Source: Oscillospiraceae bacterium (lineage in GTDB: Bacteria > Bacillota > Clostridia > Oscillospirales > SIG627). Taken from it: DNA of 64,000 nt. Below are positions 8,683 to 18,127 of the stretch, piece by piece; positions within the stretch are counted from its first letter, which is position 1; each line of letters begins with the position of its first letter. Position numbers and translations under genes: made by a program. The notes beneath the pieces were generated by a model, which made no database searches, was not told where the DNA came from, and saw only the letters and a list, made by a program, of their open reading frames with translations. The DNA lies in the NCBI GenBank assembly GCA_015065325.1, contig SVQO01000005.1, positions 1 to 64,000 of the forward strand, read 5' to 3'.

Positions 8683-9643
8683 AAAATTCCGTTTTCAAAT
8701 TTCGATGAAATAATCGATCAATACCGATTTGAATATCAAGTCCTTCGTATAACATTTCATAAACTGAATTGCAAATGGGCAGATCTACCGTTTTTTCCTT
8801 GGAAAGCAGATGTAAAGCCCTTGCAGTGTAATAGCCCTCTGCCAAGGCCTCGAAGTGCTCGCCGCGCGCAAAGCTTTCTCCAAATTTTCGATTGTGACTG
8901 TGCTTTGAGAAAACTGTTGCCTCGTAATCCCCAAGATGGCAGAGTCCGTATGCGGAGATCGGGTTTCCGCCCATTGCATCGATCAAGCGCGAAACCTCTA
9001 AAGTGCCGCGGGACATCAGTGCGCCCTTTAAACTACTTTGCCCAATCCCGTCCAAAACGCCGGCTGCGATTCCGATTACGTTCTTTGCAGCGGCGCCGAT
9101 CTCGTTTCCGATCAAATCGTTTCCGATATAAAAACGCACCAAAGGACTATTCCAAAGGTGAACCAATTTTTGCTTTAAATCTTGATTTTTACTGTCGATC
9201 ACCATACAGTTGGGAATTCCATTTACGAAATCCTGCGGATGACCCGGACCGAGCCAGACGGCAAGCTTTTCGTGAACACCGAGAACTTCTTCGAAAACCT
9301 CTGTTAATCTTTTGCGGCTTTCAATCTCAATTCCTTTCATGCATAGGATGAAGGTCTTGCTTTGATATTCCCATCCGCTATCTCTGATCTCGTGCAACAG
9401 TGACCGAAACCCTTGAGAAGGAACGGATATGACGATTACTTCCGATTCAAGTGCCTTGTTTAAGTTAAATACCAAATCAACGGAAGAAGGCAAGGTGATG
9501 ATCCCGTTGCTTCTGCATTCCGTGAATTGCTTCATTCGTGGAGAATCCGGAGAACCGTAGAGGGACACCTTCTGACCGATTTTGTCTAAATACCAGCAGA
9601 TGAAAGATCCCCATCTGCCGCAACCAATTACTGATATTTTCAT
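8681..9643 (-). CDS. gpsA: Glycerol-3-phosphate dehydrogenase (NAD(P)+)
   Basis: Reduces dihydroxyacetone phosphate to sn-glycerol 3-phosphate for phospholipid synthesis. 320 residues: Rossmann motif GCGRWGSF near 8, conserved WLGPGHPQD near 130, catalytic lysine in the helix NEIGAAAKNVIGIAAG near 180, and SRGTLEVSRL near 215. It is the last gene of the gdpP-to-gpsA operon, 48 bp after ftsH with a hairpin in between. The ribosome site is poor. A second GpsA-like protein is encoded at 19650-20702, so this may be the biosynthetic copy. Confidence 0.92.
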   Translation of the reverse strand: MKISVIGCGRWGSFICWYLDKIGQKVSLYGSPDSPRMKQFTECRSNGIITLPSSVDLVFNLNKALESEVIVISVPSQGFRSLLHEIRDSGWEYQSKTFILCMKGIEIESRKRLTEVFEEVLGVHEKLAVWLGPGHPQDFVNGIPNCMVIDSKNQDLKQKLVHLWNSPLVRFYIGNDLIGNEIGAAAKNVIGIAAGVLDGIGQSSLKGALMSRGTLEVSRLIDAMGGNPISAYGLCHLGDYEATVFSKHSHNRKFGESFARGEHFEALAEGYYTARALHLLSKEKTVDLPICNSVYEMLYEGLDIQIGIDRLFHRNLKTEF

Positions 9644-9653
9644 GCTTTTTACG

Positions 9654-9683
9654 AAAGGACGTCTGAGAAAAGACGTCCTTTTT
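9654..9683. terminator. Hairpin between ftsH and gpsA
   Basis: 11-bp perfect stem AAAGGACGTCT / AGACGTCCTTT around a 6-base loop. The T-tract is on the plus strand, whereas both flanking genes are on the minus strand, where only three T follow. It probably attenuates rather than stops transcription into gpsA, or protects the ftsH 3' end. Confidence 0.5.
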
Positions 9684-9690
9684 GCTCCGA

Positions 9691-11691
9691 TTATTGATTG
9701 TTTTGCTCGCGCCTAGCGGCTTTCTCTGCCTCTTTTGCAAGCATTTCGGCAAGATCGTTTGCCTTGTTGGAAGCATCAAGCTCACGTTTCTTTGCATTTT
9801 CATCAATGCTTTTCTGAAGTTTTGCTTCCTTGATCTTTTCAACGCTTTCCATAGTGGCACCCTCGGTCATAGCTTCTGCAAACTGTTCTTCATCCATAAC
9901 CTCGTGCTCAATCAAGAATTTCGCAACAAAGTGAAGCTTATCCATATGCTCGTTGAGAAGTAAAACTGCCTTTTCAAACGCTGAGTTGACGATAGCCAAG
10001 GTTTCATCGTCGATCATAGCGGCAATTTTCTCGGAATAGTTGGGAGTATTGCTGAAGTCTCTGCCAAGGAAGACCTCTCCGCCGCCGCTTCCATAAACAA
10101 CGGGGCCCAGCTTTTCGCTCATACCGTACTTCGTAATCATATTGCGAGCGATCTCGGTCGCACGCTGGATATCGTTGGAAGCACCGGTTGAAATGTCGTT
10201 GAGGATCAGTTTTTCAGCTACTCTGCCGCCGAGCAGGGATACGATCTCTTCTTCCATTTCAATCTTCGAGGTGTAGCTCTTGTCTTCACTCGGAAGAGAA
10301 AGGGTGTAGCCACCGGCTCTGCCGGAAGGGATGATAGAGATCTGGTGAACCTTATCCTGGGTGGTAAGATAATGAGTAACAATCGCGTGACCTGCTTCGT
10401 GATAAGCGGTGAGCTTTTTGTCTTTTTCGGACACGACCTTGCTTTTTTTCTGGGGTCCGACGATAACCTTAATGGTTGCTTCTTCAAGCTCCGTAGTGCC
10501 AATCAGCTTTTTACCTTTTCTGGCGGACAGAAGTGCAGCTTCGTTTAAAAGGTTTGCGAGATCTGCACCCGTAAATCCGGGAGTGGATTTTGCAAGGGTT
10601 TCAAGATTTACGTTTTCTTCGAAGTGTTTATTCTTAGCGTGTACTTCAAGAATTGCTTTTCGTCCTTTGATATCGGGGTAATTTACCGTTACCTGTCGGT
10701 CGAAACGACCGGGACGGAGCAAAGCAGGATCCAAAATGTCGGGGCGGTTCGTAGCAGCCATAACGATTACGCCCTCGTTGGAGCCGAAGCCGTCCATTTC
10801 AACCAAAAGCTGATTCAGTGTCTGTTCGCGTTCATCGTGTCCGCCGCCGAGACCTGCGCCTCTGTGGCGTCCGACTGCGTCGATCTCGTCGATGAAGACG
10901 ATACTGGGAGCGGTTTTTTTGGCATTTTCAAAAAGGTCCCTGACTCGGGAAGCACCTACACCGACGTACATTTCTACAAAGTCAGATCCGGAGATAGAGT
11001 AGAAGGGAACACCCGCTTCACCGGCAACCGCTTTTGCCAAAAGAGTTTTGCCGGTACCGGGAGGACCCACCAAAAGCACACCGTGAGGAATTCTTGCTCC
11101 AAGCTCTTGGAAACGAGCGGGATTCTTTAAAAAGTCAACAACTTCGGAAAGTTCCTCTTTTTCCTCGTCAGCTCCCGCAACGTCAGAAAAGAATACCTTT
11201 TTCTTTTCGTCAGCACCGAGCTTTGCCTTGGCTTTGCCGAAGGAATTCATTCTGCCGCCCTTGCCGCCGGTTGCTTGCTTCATAGCGTAGAACCAAAGCG
11301 CAACGAAAAGAATGATGATTACAAGGTAGGGGAGGAAGGAAAGCCACCAAGGATCCGTTTCGATCGGCTCATAGTTGTATTTCTCTAAGTTGCCGCCTTT
11401 TCCGTCTTCCGTCTTTGCATTCTTTTTTACGTATTCCGCTACGTCCTCTCGGAAGTAATCGATCTTTTGAAGCTCAAATTCGATTTCCTTTTCTTCTGTC
11501 GTTACCAGTGACAGATTTCCTTCTGCCGATACCGTAAAACTCTTCACCTCATCTTTTTCAAAAAGGGCGATGATCTCACTGTATTTGGGCTCATCCTCCG
11601 CAGACATATTGAAAAGGGAAGTGGAGGCGAAAATTACAAGAAGGATCAAAATTGAATAAAAGATTATTACTTTGAAATTGCTTTTTTTCAT
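9691..11691 (-). CDS. ftsH: ATP-dependent zinc metalloprotease FtsH
   Basis: Membrane AAA+ protease that degrades misfolded and regulatory membrane proteins. 666 residues: helix at about 7-27, an extracytoplasmic domain, a second helix near 116-136, Walker A GPPGTGKT at 209-216, Walker [12 protein letters not shown] region, and the zinc site HEAGH at 431-435 with the third ligand in the DxxxA helix. The C-terminal tail is charged and likely coiled coil. The start ATG has AAGGAGA upstream. It follows hpt by 28 bp; the tilS-hpt-ftsH order is classical for Firmicutes. Confidence 0.97.
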   Translation of the reverse strand: MKKSNFKVIIFYSILILLVIFASTSLFNMSAEDEPKYSEIIALFEKDEVKSFTVSAEGNLSLVTTEEKEIEFELQKIDYFREDVAEYVKKNAKTEDGKGGNLEKYNYEPIETDPWWLSFLPYLVIIILFVALWFYAMKQATGGKGGRMNSFGKAKAKLGADEKKKVFFSDVAGADEEKEELSEVVDFLKNPARFQELGARIPHGVLLVGPPGTGKTLLAKAVAGEAGVPFYSISGSDFVEMYVGVGASRVRDLFENAKKTAPSIVFIDEIDAVGRHRGAGLGGGHDEREQTLNQLLVEMDGFGSNEGVIVMAATNRPDILDPALLRPGRFDRQVTVNYPDIKGRKAILEVHAKNKHFEENVNLETLAKSTPGFTGADLANLLNEAALLSARKGKKLIGTTELEEATIKVIVGPQKKSKVVSEKDKKLTAYHEAGHAIVTHYLTTQDKVHQISIIPSGRAGGYTLSLPSEDKSYTSKIEMEEEIVSLLGGRVAEKLILNDISTGASNDIQRATEIARNMITKYGMSEKLGPVVYGSGGGEVFLGRDFSNTPNYSEKIAAMIDDETLAIVNSAFEKAVLLLNEHMDKLHFVAKFLIEHEVMDEEQFAEAMTEGATMESVEKIKEAKLQKSIDENAKKRELDASNKANDLAEMLAKEAEKAARREQNNQ

Positions 11692-11719
11692 TTCGACGCT
11701 AGTTTCTCCTTAAATCGGG

Positions 11720-12289
11720 TTATGAATAAATTTCAGGCTTGAGAATTGCTATGTAAGGAAGATTTCTGTAAATCTCGTTGTAGTCAAGACCGTAACCGAC
11801 GATGAACTGATCTTCAACTTCAAAACCACAGAAATCGGTGGTAATGTTTGCTACCCGCCTTGCAGGCTTATCAAGCATGGTACAGATCTTTACGGAAGCA
11901 GCTCCGGTCTCAATAAAAAGACCGGCAAGCTTTTCCAGTGTTCTGCCACTGTCAAGAATATCTTCCACCAAAAGCACGTCCGCTCCCTTTAACTGATCTT
12001 GTTCGGGCAGGGGTTCCACCGCAACGTTTCCGGAGGAAACGGTGGAGGAACCGTAGCTGGATGCGCGAAGGAAAAGAACCTGACAGGGAAGATCGATCCG
12101 GCGAATCAAATCTGCCATAAAAATAAACGACCCCTTCAGTACGCCAACCAGGATCAATTTGCGATTCTTTACGCGGTCACGGTAGTATTCGGTAATCTCG
12201 CGACCAAGTCGGTCCAGCATTTCATTCAGTTCCTTTTCGCCGTAAAGAATACATTGCAAATCAGGGGTCAAGGATTCGAATTCACACAT
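11720..12289 (-). CDS. hpt: Hypoxanthine phosphoribosyltransferase
   Basis: Salvages hypoxanthine (and usually guanine) with PRPP to IMP or GMP. 189 residues with LVGVLKGSFIFMADLIRRI near 48-66 and the PRPP loop VLLVEDILDSGRTL near 104-117. It lies 20 bp after tilS. Start MCEFESL has GAGAGGAAAG upstream. In several Firmicutes TilS and HprT jointly activate ftsH; the same gene order here is suggestive only. Confidence 0.95.
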   Translation of the reverse strand: MCEFESLTPDLQCILYGEKELNEMLDRLGREITEYYRDRVKNRKLILVGVLKGSFIFMADLIRRIDLPCQVLFLRASSYGSSTVSSGNVAVEPLPEQDQLKGADVLLVEDILDSGRTLEKLAGLFIETGAASVKICTMLDKPARRVANITTDFCGFEVEDQFIVGYGLDYNEIYRNLPYIAILKPEIYS

Positions 12290-12309
12290 TTTTCTTTCCT
12301 CTCAAGTTG

Positions 12310-13704
12310 CTATGCTTCAGGCAGATATGAGCTTTGGATCGTCATTGTAAAAAATTCGTCACGGTCACTTTCCCGAATGCGATCACTCAGCCCGACGTAG
12401 GGAATCCATACGATCCCGACATCATCACACACGATGGGAATGCGGTCACGAACTTCTTGAGGTATTTTTGCTTCCTGAAACAATTTTTTTACTTTTTTTG
12501 TCATGGCGTCAATTTGAACAACGTCGCCATCTTTGCGATTTCTAGCAAACAGATTACCTTCTATTTTATCGAATGCGGCGTGAATAATCAAGAGGTTTTT
12601 GTTAATATTTTCCACTTTTCCTTGTTTTTTGTCGGAAATATAAATGAAAGTCTCGGGAATGGGAAGCGTATTGGCTCCGATCTGTAGCTTTACTTGATAA
12701 TCTATGCCGGCAGGCTTTTTTTCATTCTTTTTAAAAACGAGTTCCTCAGAGGAGATTTGAAAAACGAATCCGTTTGAGATTTCAATTATTTTACCCGTTT
12801 CGGGTTGCTTTAATAACGCGGATAAGGATTTAAAGTGCTGATAATCAATGACAATTTTTTCTTTCGAGGCCATTCTGGAAAAAATTTCGTATAAAACGGG
12901 GGACATTTCAGGCTTGGATGCGAGTTCTGAAATTGCAGAAAGACTTACTTTTCCGCTGGTTGCTTTAATTTTGTTTTCATTCTCCCAGCAATTGCACGAA
13001 AATTTAATCAATTCGCTTTGCTCATTTGCAATGTTAGCAAAACGTACCAAGGCTTTTTCTGCAGAAGGATTTATTTTTTTTAATTCAGGGATCACGTTGC
13101 CGCGCAAACGGTTTCTGGAGTAAAGTGTATCGCGGTTGCTTGAGTCTTCCTTGAACGATAGGTGAAGAGTATCTAAAAAATCCAAAATTTCGTCTTGATA
13201 AAAAGCCAATAGGGGGCGGATCAGCTTTCCTCGTTGCTGCGGGATTCCGCTCATCCCGTAAAAGCCGCTTCCGCGAACCAAATGAAATAGGACCGTTTCT
13301 GCTTGATCGGATGCAGTGTGAGCCGTGGCAATCTTGTTGAAGCCCTCTTTTTCGGCTATTTGCTCCAAGATGCGGTAGCGAAGGATCCTGCCAGCTTCTT
13401 CAAGACCGAGCCCATTTTCTTTCCCAAAACCGGGGGCGTCAACGATTTCAGAGTAAAAAGGGATATCCCGTTGTTTGCAAAAAAATTTGCAGAAGGAAAG
13501 ATCTTCGTCAGCTTCCTGTCCGCGAATTCCGTGATGCACGTGGCATGCGGCAATCTCAAAACCGAATTCCTTACTGCAAGCGTGCAACAAGAAAAGAAGA
13601 CACACCGAATCCTTGCCACCGGAGAAGGCAACAAGGACACGGTCTGACTTTACGATCATTTTATTCTGTTTTAAATCTTTTTGAAAGCGGGTAAGAATAT
13701 CCAT
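12310..13704 (-). CDS. tilS: tRNA(Ile)-lysidine synthase
   Basis: Modifies C34 of the CAU-anticodon tRNA-Ile to lysidine so that it reads AUA. 464 residues: N-terminal PP-loop SGGKDS at 28-33, the HxxHGIRGQEADED region near 80, then a substrate-binding and a C-terminal domain. I place the start at ATG 13704 (MDILTRFQKDL), one base after the dnaB stop; the longer frame up to 13779 runs inside dnaB. Same operon as hpt and ftsH. Confidence 0.93.
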   Translation of the reverse strand: MDILTRFQKDLKQNKMIVKSDRVLVAFSGGKDSVCLLFLLHACSKEFGFEIAACHVHHGIRGQEADEDLSFCKFFCKQRDIPFYSEIVDAPGFGKENGLGLEEAGRILRYRILEQIAEKEGFNKIATAHTASDQAETVLFHLVRGSGFYGMSGIPQQRGKLIRPLLAFYQDEILDFLDTLHLSFKEDSSNRDTLYSRNRLRGNVIPELKKINPSAEKALVRFANIANEQSELIKFSCNCWENENKIKATSGKVSLSAISELASKPEMSPVLYEIFSRMASKEKIVIDYQHFKSLSALLKQPETGKIIEISNGFVFQISSEELVFKKNEKKPAGIDYQVKLQIGANTLPIPETFIYISDKKQGKVENINKNLLIIHAAFDKIEGNLFARNRKDGDVVQIDAMTKKVKKLFQEAKIPQEVRDRIPIVCDDVGIVWIPYVGLSDRIRESDRDEFFTMTIQSSYLPEA

Positions 13705-13705
13705 A

Positions 13706-15073
13706 TCAAGCTTCGGGCGGAGCACCGTCAAAGCGTTTTTCAAGGGTGCAGAAGCGCGTGTACTGGCCGTCCCAACCAAGGTTTACGGTATCGACGGCAC
13801 CGTGACGGTTTTTGGCAATGATACATTCAGCCATATTTTGAATATCGGTGTTTCTGTTGTCGTAATAAAACTCTCTGTGCAGGAACATAACAACGTCAGC
13901 GTCCTGCTCGATGGCACCGGAGTCACGAAGATCGGTCAGCTGAGGCCGTTTATCTTTTCGGTCCTGAGAGATACGGGAAAGCTGGGAAAGCAATACGATG
14001 GGGCAGCCGAATTCTTTTGCCATGATCTTCAGATTACGGGTGATATCAGCAACCTCAAGAACTCGGTTCTCGCTTTTTTTCTTATCGTCAGAATGCATCA
14101 GCTGCAAATAGTCGATAAAAATGATGCCGAGGTTTCTTAGTCGGCGCAGCTTGGTTCGCATTTTCATCGGTGAAAGGTCGGAGGAATCGTCGATGTAAAT
14201 TCTGGTTTCCGCCAAAGCGCTGGCGGCATCCGCTAGCTTGGCGTAATCCTCCGCTTCCAGATTACCGTCCCGAAGCTTGCGGCTTTCAATTCTTCCCTCG
14301 GAGGAAAGAAGTCTGGAAGCTAGCTGGGTTTTTGTCATTTCCAGAGAAAAGATAGCGACGGTTTTATCTGTTCTTCTTTTTGCGATCTCGGCGGCAATGT
14401 TCAGTGCAAAACTGGTTTTACCCATACCGGGACGGGCGCCGATCAGCACCAGGTCACCGGGGTTCATGCCAACCAGAATGCGGTCAATATCACTGTAAAA
14501 CGTCTGAATGGTGGAAGTCTTATCACCACCCTTACTCAGTTCGGTCAGTTCCTTGTAAAAAGCGGTGATGATTTCGCTGAGTGGTGAAAAGTCATCCTTG
14601 ACCGTGTTCTGAGAGAGTGCGTAAATCTTTTGTTCGGCTTGATCCAGAACGGAAGCGGTTTCTTCGTGCTGGGAGTAAGCGGAATCCTGAATTTCTTCTG
14701 CAATAAAAATCAGCTTGCGAAGCAACGCCTTTTCGTGGACGATGGCGGCGTAATCCATAATATTGGAAAGTGCGGGAACGCTTTCCGCCAGATGACGGAT
14801 ATATTGAGAGCCTTGTTCCTCGGTGTAAACGCCGTTTTTAACTAGGTCGCTCAGCAACGTAACAACGTCAATACCGCTGCTTCGATTGGAAAGGCTGACC
14901 AGGGAATTGTAGATCTCGGAGTGCTTATCAACGTAAAAGTCATCGGAACTCACAACCGAGGAGACATCGCCGATCCTTTCACTGTCGAGAATCAAAGCGC
15001 CGAGCAGTGCCATTTCGTTTTCGACGGAATGGGGGGGCTGTTTCCCGAGAAAAGAGGTGGGTGAACTGTTCAT
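13706..15073 (-). CDS. dnaB: Replicative DNA helicase DnaB
   Basis: Hexameric helicase that unwinds the fork (DnaC in Bacillus naming). 455 residues: N-terminal primase-interaction domain (PPHSVENEMALLGALI near 13-28), a linker, and a RecA-like core with Walker A GARPGMGKT at 212-220, Walker B IIFIDYLQLM near 315 and the arginine-rich DLRDSGAIEQDADVV region near 390. It follows rplI by 14 bp, the usual rplI-dnaB pairing. Confidence 0.96.
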   Translation of the reverse strand: MNSSPTSFLGKQPPHSVENEMALLGALILDSERIGDVSSVVSSDDFYVDKHSEIYNSLVSLSNRSSGIDVVTLLSDLVKNGVYTEEQGSQYIRHLAESVPALSNIMDYAAIVHEKALLRKLIFIAEEIQDSAYSQHEETASVLDQAEQKIYALSQNTVKDDFSPLSEIITAFYKELTELSKGGDKTSTIQTFYSDIDRILVGMNPGDLVLIGARPGMGKTSFALNIAAEIAKRRTDKTVAIFSLEMTKTQLASRLLSSEGRIESRKLRDGNLEAEDYAKLADAASALAETRIYIDDSSDLSPMKMRTKLRRLRNLGIIFIDYLQLMHSDDKKKSENRVLEVADITRNLKIMAKEFGCPIVLLSQLSRISQDRKDKRPQLTDLRDSGAIEQDADVVMFLHREFYYDNRNTDIQNMAECIIAKNRHGAVDTVNLGWDGQYTRFCTLEKRFDGAPPEA

Positions 15074-15087
15074 AATTCCATCCTTGT

Positions 15088-15528
15088 TTATTCTTCAACG
15101 ATAACCTTCAAAGAGGCGGTGATGCCGGAGGAAAGCTTTACCTCGGCGGTAAAGGTTCCAAAGTTCTTGATTGCCGCGATGGCAATTTTTCTTTTATCGA
15201 TCTCAATCTTGTGCTGAGAAGCAAGAAGCTCGGAAACGTGTGCGTTGGTAACGCTTCCGTAAATCTTTCCGTCGGAGCCGGCGCTCGCTTTTGCTCGAAC
15301 TTCGATCTTTTCCAGCGTTTCTTTCATTGCTTTAGCATTTTCCAGATCGACCTTTGCCTTATAATCCCTGGAGGAGATCTGGTTTTTCAATTCGTTTTCC
15401 GCTTTTGCGTCTGCAGGTGCGGCAAGTCCTTTGGGAAAAAGGAAGTTGCGGGCGTATCCGTCGGAGGTGTTAATGATCTCCCCCTTTTTGCCTTTTCCTT
15501 TTACGTCTGCTTTTAATACAACTTTCAT
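15088..15528 (-). CDS. rplI: 50S ribosomal protein L9
   Basis: Large-subunit protein binding 23S rRNA near the L1 stalk. 146 residues: N-terminal domain [18 protein letters not shown] and [13 protein letters not shown], a long connecting helix (about 41-75) and a C-terminal domain with [11 protein letters not shown] near 92. It lies between gdpP and dnaB, 15 bp from each, as in many Firmicutes. Confidence 0.96.
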   Translation of the reverse strand: MKVVLKADVKGKGKKGEIINTSDGYARNFLFPKGLAAPADAKAENELKNQISSRDYKAKVDLENAKAMKETLEKIEVRAKASAGSDGKIYGSVTNAHVSELLASQHKIEIDKRKIAIAAIKNFGTFTAEVKLSSGITASLKVIVEE

Positions 15529-15543
15529 GACTGAACTCTCCTT

Positions 15544-17568
15544 TTATGCTTCGTTGAGGTATTGATCAACCGCTTCCTTTAAGCGGATGAAGGTGTCTTT
15601 GATATCGGAATCCTTGATCTGTGCGCCCGCCATATCAAAGTGTCCGCCTCCGTGCAATTTTTCTGTAATCAGCTGTACGTTTACGGTGCCGGAGGAGCGA
15701 GCGGAAATGTGTACGGTATTTCCCATTTTGCAGAGCACAAAGGAAGCGAGAACGCCGTCCAGAGACAGAAGTCTGTCAGCAGCTTTGGATGCGGCGATCT
15801 TGTCCTCCTGAGTTGCATCCTCCTCAATGTAGGAAAATGCAATGATATCGCGATAGATAAAAGCGTTGGTCTCGTACTTGATCTCGCGCTTGAAGTCCTC
15901 CAGATCCGAGCGGAACAACATTTGCGCTTCCGCAGGATTTGCGCCCTCGGAGCGAAGGAAGTGTGCTGCGGCAAAGGTACGGGGACCGGTATTGTTTGCA
16001 AACTGCTTGGTATCCAGAATAATGCCGGCAAAAAGCAGCTCCGCTTCTTCTTTCAGAAGACTTCTGGGAGGAAGCTGCTGCTCCAACATTTCTGAAACGA
16101 GCTCACTTGCACTGGATGCGCTGGGTTCAATGTAGGTAATGGTGGGTTTTACCGGGTATTCGGCACTTTGTCTGTGGTGATCGATAATGACCACCGTGGA
16201 AATGTTTTCAAAAAGCTCCGGTGCTTCAAACTGACGAACGTTGTTTACGTCGGTAATGATCAAAAGGGTAGAGGAGGTAATGGTGTTTTGCGCAGTTGCA
16301 CCGTCAATAAAAATACTCTTGTATTCGCTGAGACCGCCGAGTTTTTTGAAAATCCCCTTCAAATTGGAATCGTGAATGTTCACAACGATGTTCACATTCT
16401 GACAATAATTCATAGCAAAGCGAGCCATACCGATTGCAGAGCCAATGGAATCGTGATCCGCAAAGCGGTGTCCCATAATAAGCACGTTGGATGCTTTTTC
16501 CATCAACTGAGAAACCTCGGTGGCGACGATTCGGCTGCGGATCTTTGTGCGCTTTTGAACGGTTTTCGTTTTGCCTCCAAAGTATTCCGTAGCATTGTCT
16601 CGACGCTTCAGAACGGTCTGGTCACCGCCTCGTTGCATAGCGAGGTCGAGTGCCTGATAGGCAACCGCCTCTTTTTCGTCCATAGTACCGTCAATACAAG
16701 CCATACCGATTGAAATGGTTACCGGGACTCCAACGTTATCCTTGGAAATATCGCGAACGCGATCCAAAATGTCGAATCTCTTTTCGGTCAATGCGTGCAG
16801 ATGCTTTTCTTCTGCGATCAAAATGTATCGGTCGCTTTCAACTTCACGCAGAATACCGTCCATTTCCTCAGCCCATTCTTTTAACAGAATGGAGATCCTT
16901 GCAGTAATGGTCCTGTAATTCCCTTGTAAAAAGCCGTCTGCTTCGGAATAGTTATCAACTGCAATGTAGGATACGATAGCATTCTGCTGTGCAAGCATAT
17001 CTTCCAGTGCTTGCTCACGCGCGAGCGAATGCCAAAGCGTGATAAAGTTTGCATTACCGTCACCGCTGATCTTGTAAGAATTTACTTGGTATCGTTCGCC
17101 GCCCAAAGAGCCGATAATGGGCTTTTCATCCTGCGTGGCGGGATCTTCTTCACGAAGTCTGCGCAGAGAGATTTTTTCATCCGTGACCTCGCGAAGGTCC
17201 CTTCTTTGCTGTGGAATGAGACCGCTTGCCTTCTGAAAGGACTTGTTGAACCAAAGAATTACTCCTTCTTCATTGAGGATCGCAACGGGAGAGGTCAGGT
17301 TCGAGAGAAATTGCAAGGTCATACCGCTCAGGTAGGAAAGTTGCGCTTCGTTGCTGTGGTTGATCCTGGAGGACAAAGTGGCATAGAGCCAAAATACCGT
17401 GATCTCAACCAAAAGCAAGCTGATACCCAAGGGAAGGATCAGCCAACTGGAAAACAGTGTAGAAGCGAGAATGGCAAACAGCAATAAAACCGCCGAGGAA
17501 ATCAAAATAATGTGTGTATTTCGCAGCCGATCAAAAATCGTATTTTTAATTGAGCTCTTCCGTTTCAT
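15544..17568 (-). CDS. gdpP: Cyclic-di-AMP phosphodiesterase, DHH family
   Basis: Membrane enzyme that hydrolyses c-di-AMP, controlling potassium and wall homeostasis. 674 residues: two membrane helices in the first 60, a PAS-like domain (ILNEEGVILWFNKSF near 99), a degenerate GGDEF domain (about 190-320), then DHH-DHHA1 with GHRFADHDSIGSAIG near 367, DHH at 463-465 and C-terminal GGGHFDMAGA. It is the first gene of the operon ending with gpsA; promoter at 17635-17663 and ribosome site AAAGGAAA. Confidence 0.94.
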   Translation of the reverse strand: MKRKSSIKNTIFDRLRNTHIILISSAVLLLFAILASTLFSSWLILPLGISLLLVEITVFWLYATLSSRINHSNEAQLSYLSGMTLQFLSNLTSPVAILNEEGVILWFNKSFQKASGLIPQQRRDLREVTDEKISLRRLREEDPATQDEKPIIGSLGGERYQVNSYKISGDGNANFITLWHSLAREQALEDMLAQQNAIVSYIAVDNYSEADGFLQGNYRTITARISILLKEWAEEMDGILREVESDRYILIAEEKHLHALTEKRFDILDRVRDISKDNVGVPVTISIGMACIDGTMDEKEAVAYQALDLAMQRGGDQTVLKRRDNATEYFGGKTKTVQKRTKIRSRIVATEVSQLMEKASNVLIMGHRFADHDSIGSAIGMARFAMNYCQNVNIVVNIHDSNLKGIFKKLGGLSEYKSIFIDGATAQNTITSSTLLIITDVNNVRQFEAPELFENISTVVIIDHHRQSAEYPVKPTITYIEPSASSASELVSEMLEQQLPPRSLLKEEAELLFAGIILDTKQFANNTGPRTFAAAHFLRSEGANPAEAQMLFRSDLEDFKREIKYETNAFIYRDIIAFSYIEEDATQEDKIAASKAADRLLSLDGVLASFVLCKMGNTVHISARSSGTVNVQLITEKLHGGGHFDMAGAQIKDSDIKDTFIRLKEAVDQYLNEA

Positions 17569-17634
17569 AGTGTTTCCTTTCCGGATTTTAAAAGAAGGTT
17601 GATTGCAAAGATATACAAATACCTATTCTAGAAT

Positions 17635-17663
17635 ATTATAACATTTGAATTCGAATTTGTAAA
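17635..17663 (-). promoter_or_regulatory. Promoter of the gdpP-rplI-dnaB-tilS-hpt-ftsH-gpsA operon
   Basis: Minus strand TTTACA (17658-17663), 17-bp spacer, TATAAT (17635-17640), about 67 bp in front of gdpP. No other convincing promoter or terminator is seen down to the hairpin at 9654. Confidence 0.75.
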
Positions 17664-17700
17664 GGCGAGGAAGAAAAAAACAAGATTTTTTCCAAATGTC

Positions 17701-17748
17701 TTGACAAAACGAAAACGAGAGTGTATCATTGTATTAGTTGAGTAACAC
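17701..17748 (+). promoter_or_regulatory. Promoter and probable operator of the YtrA-type operon
   Basis: TTGACA (17701-17706), 17-bp spacer, TATCAT (17724-17729). An imperfect dyad GTATTA-N6-TAACAC (17731-17736 and 17743-17748, 5 of 6 positions symmetric) covers the expected transcript start near 17736. By family habit this would be bound by the regulator encoded immediately downstream. Confidence 0.65.
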
Positions 17749-17764
17749 AATGGAGGTGAAAGAA

Positions 17765-18127
17765 CTGAGCTTCGAGCAAAACGTACCGATTTATTTGCAA
17801 CTGGTAGAAAAAATTCGTTTTTGCATTATTTCCGGTCAGCTTCTGCCTGGGGAGCGGCTTCCTTCCGTAAGAGAATGGGCACTTTCGGAGCGTGTAAATC
17901 CAAATACCATGCAGAAGGCTCTTTCCGAACTTGAGACGGAGGGGCTTATTATAACCGAGCGCACGAACGGGAAATTCGTAACAAACGACCGTGATCTGAT
18001 TACACGTTGTAAAAAATGCGAGGCGGAACGTTTGGCGATGGAATATCTTGAAAAAGCAGCCAAAATCGGATTGAATCCGGATGAGGCTTTGAAATGTTTT
18101 GAAAATTTGAAAGGAGGCTGCAACTGA
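17765..18127 (+). CDS. GntR-family transcriptional regulator, YtrA type
   Basis: About 120 residues: winged helix-turn-helix (GERLPSVREWALSERVNPNTMQKALSELETEG as the recognition region, near 30-60) and a short C-terminal tail without a big effector domain, which is the YtrA subfamily. Such proteins repress their own ABC operon. The start is uncertain: TTG 17738 would sit at the transcript start, ATG 17750 has no ribosome site, and a perfect GGAGGTGA (17752-17759) points to CTG at 17765, giving MSFEQNVPIYLQLVEKI, the usual family N-terminus. The stop overlaps the ATPase start by one base. Confidence 0.85.
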   Translation: MSFEQNVPIYLQLVEKIRFCIISGQLLPGERLPSVREWALSERVNPNTMQKALSELETEGLIITERTNGKFVTNDRDLITRCKKCEAERLAMEYLEKAAKIGLNPDEALKCFENLKGGCN

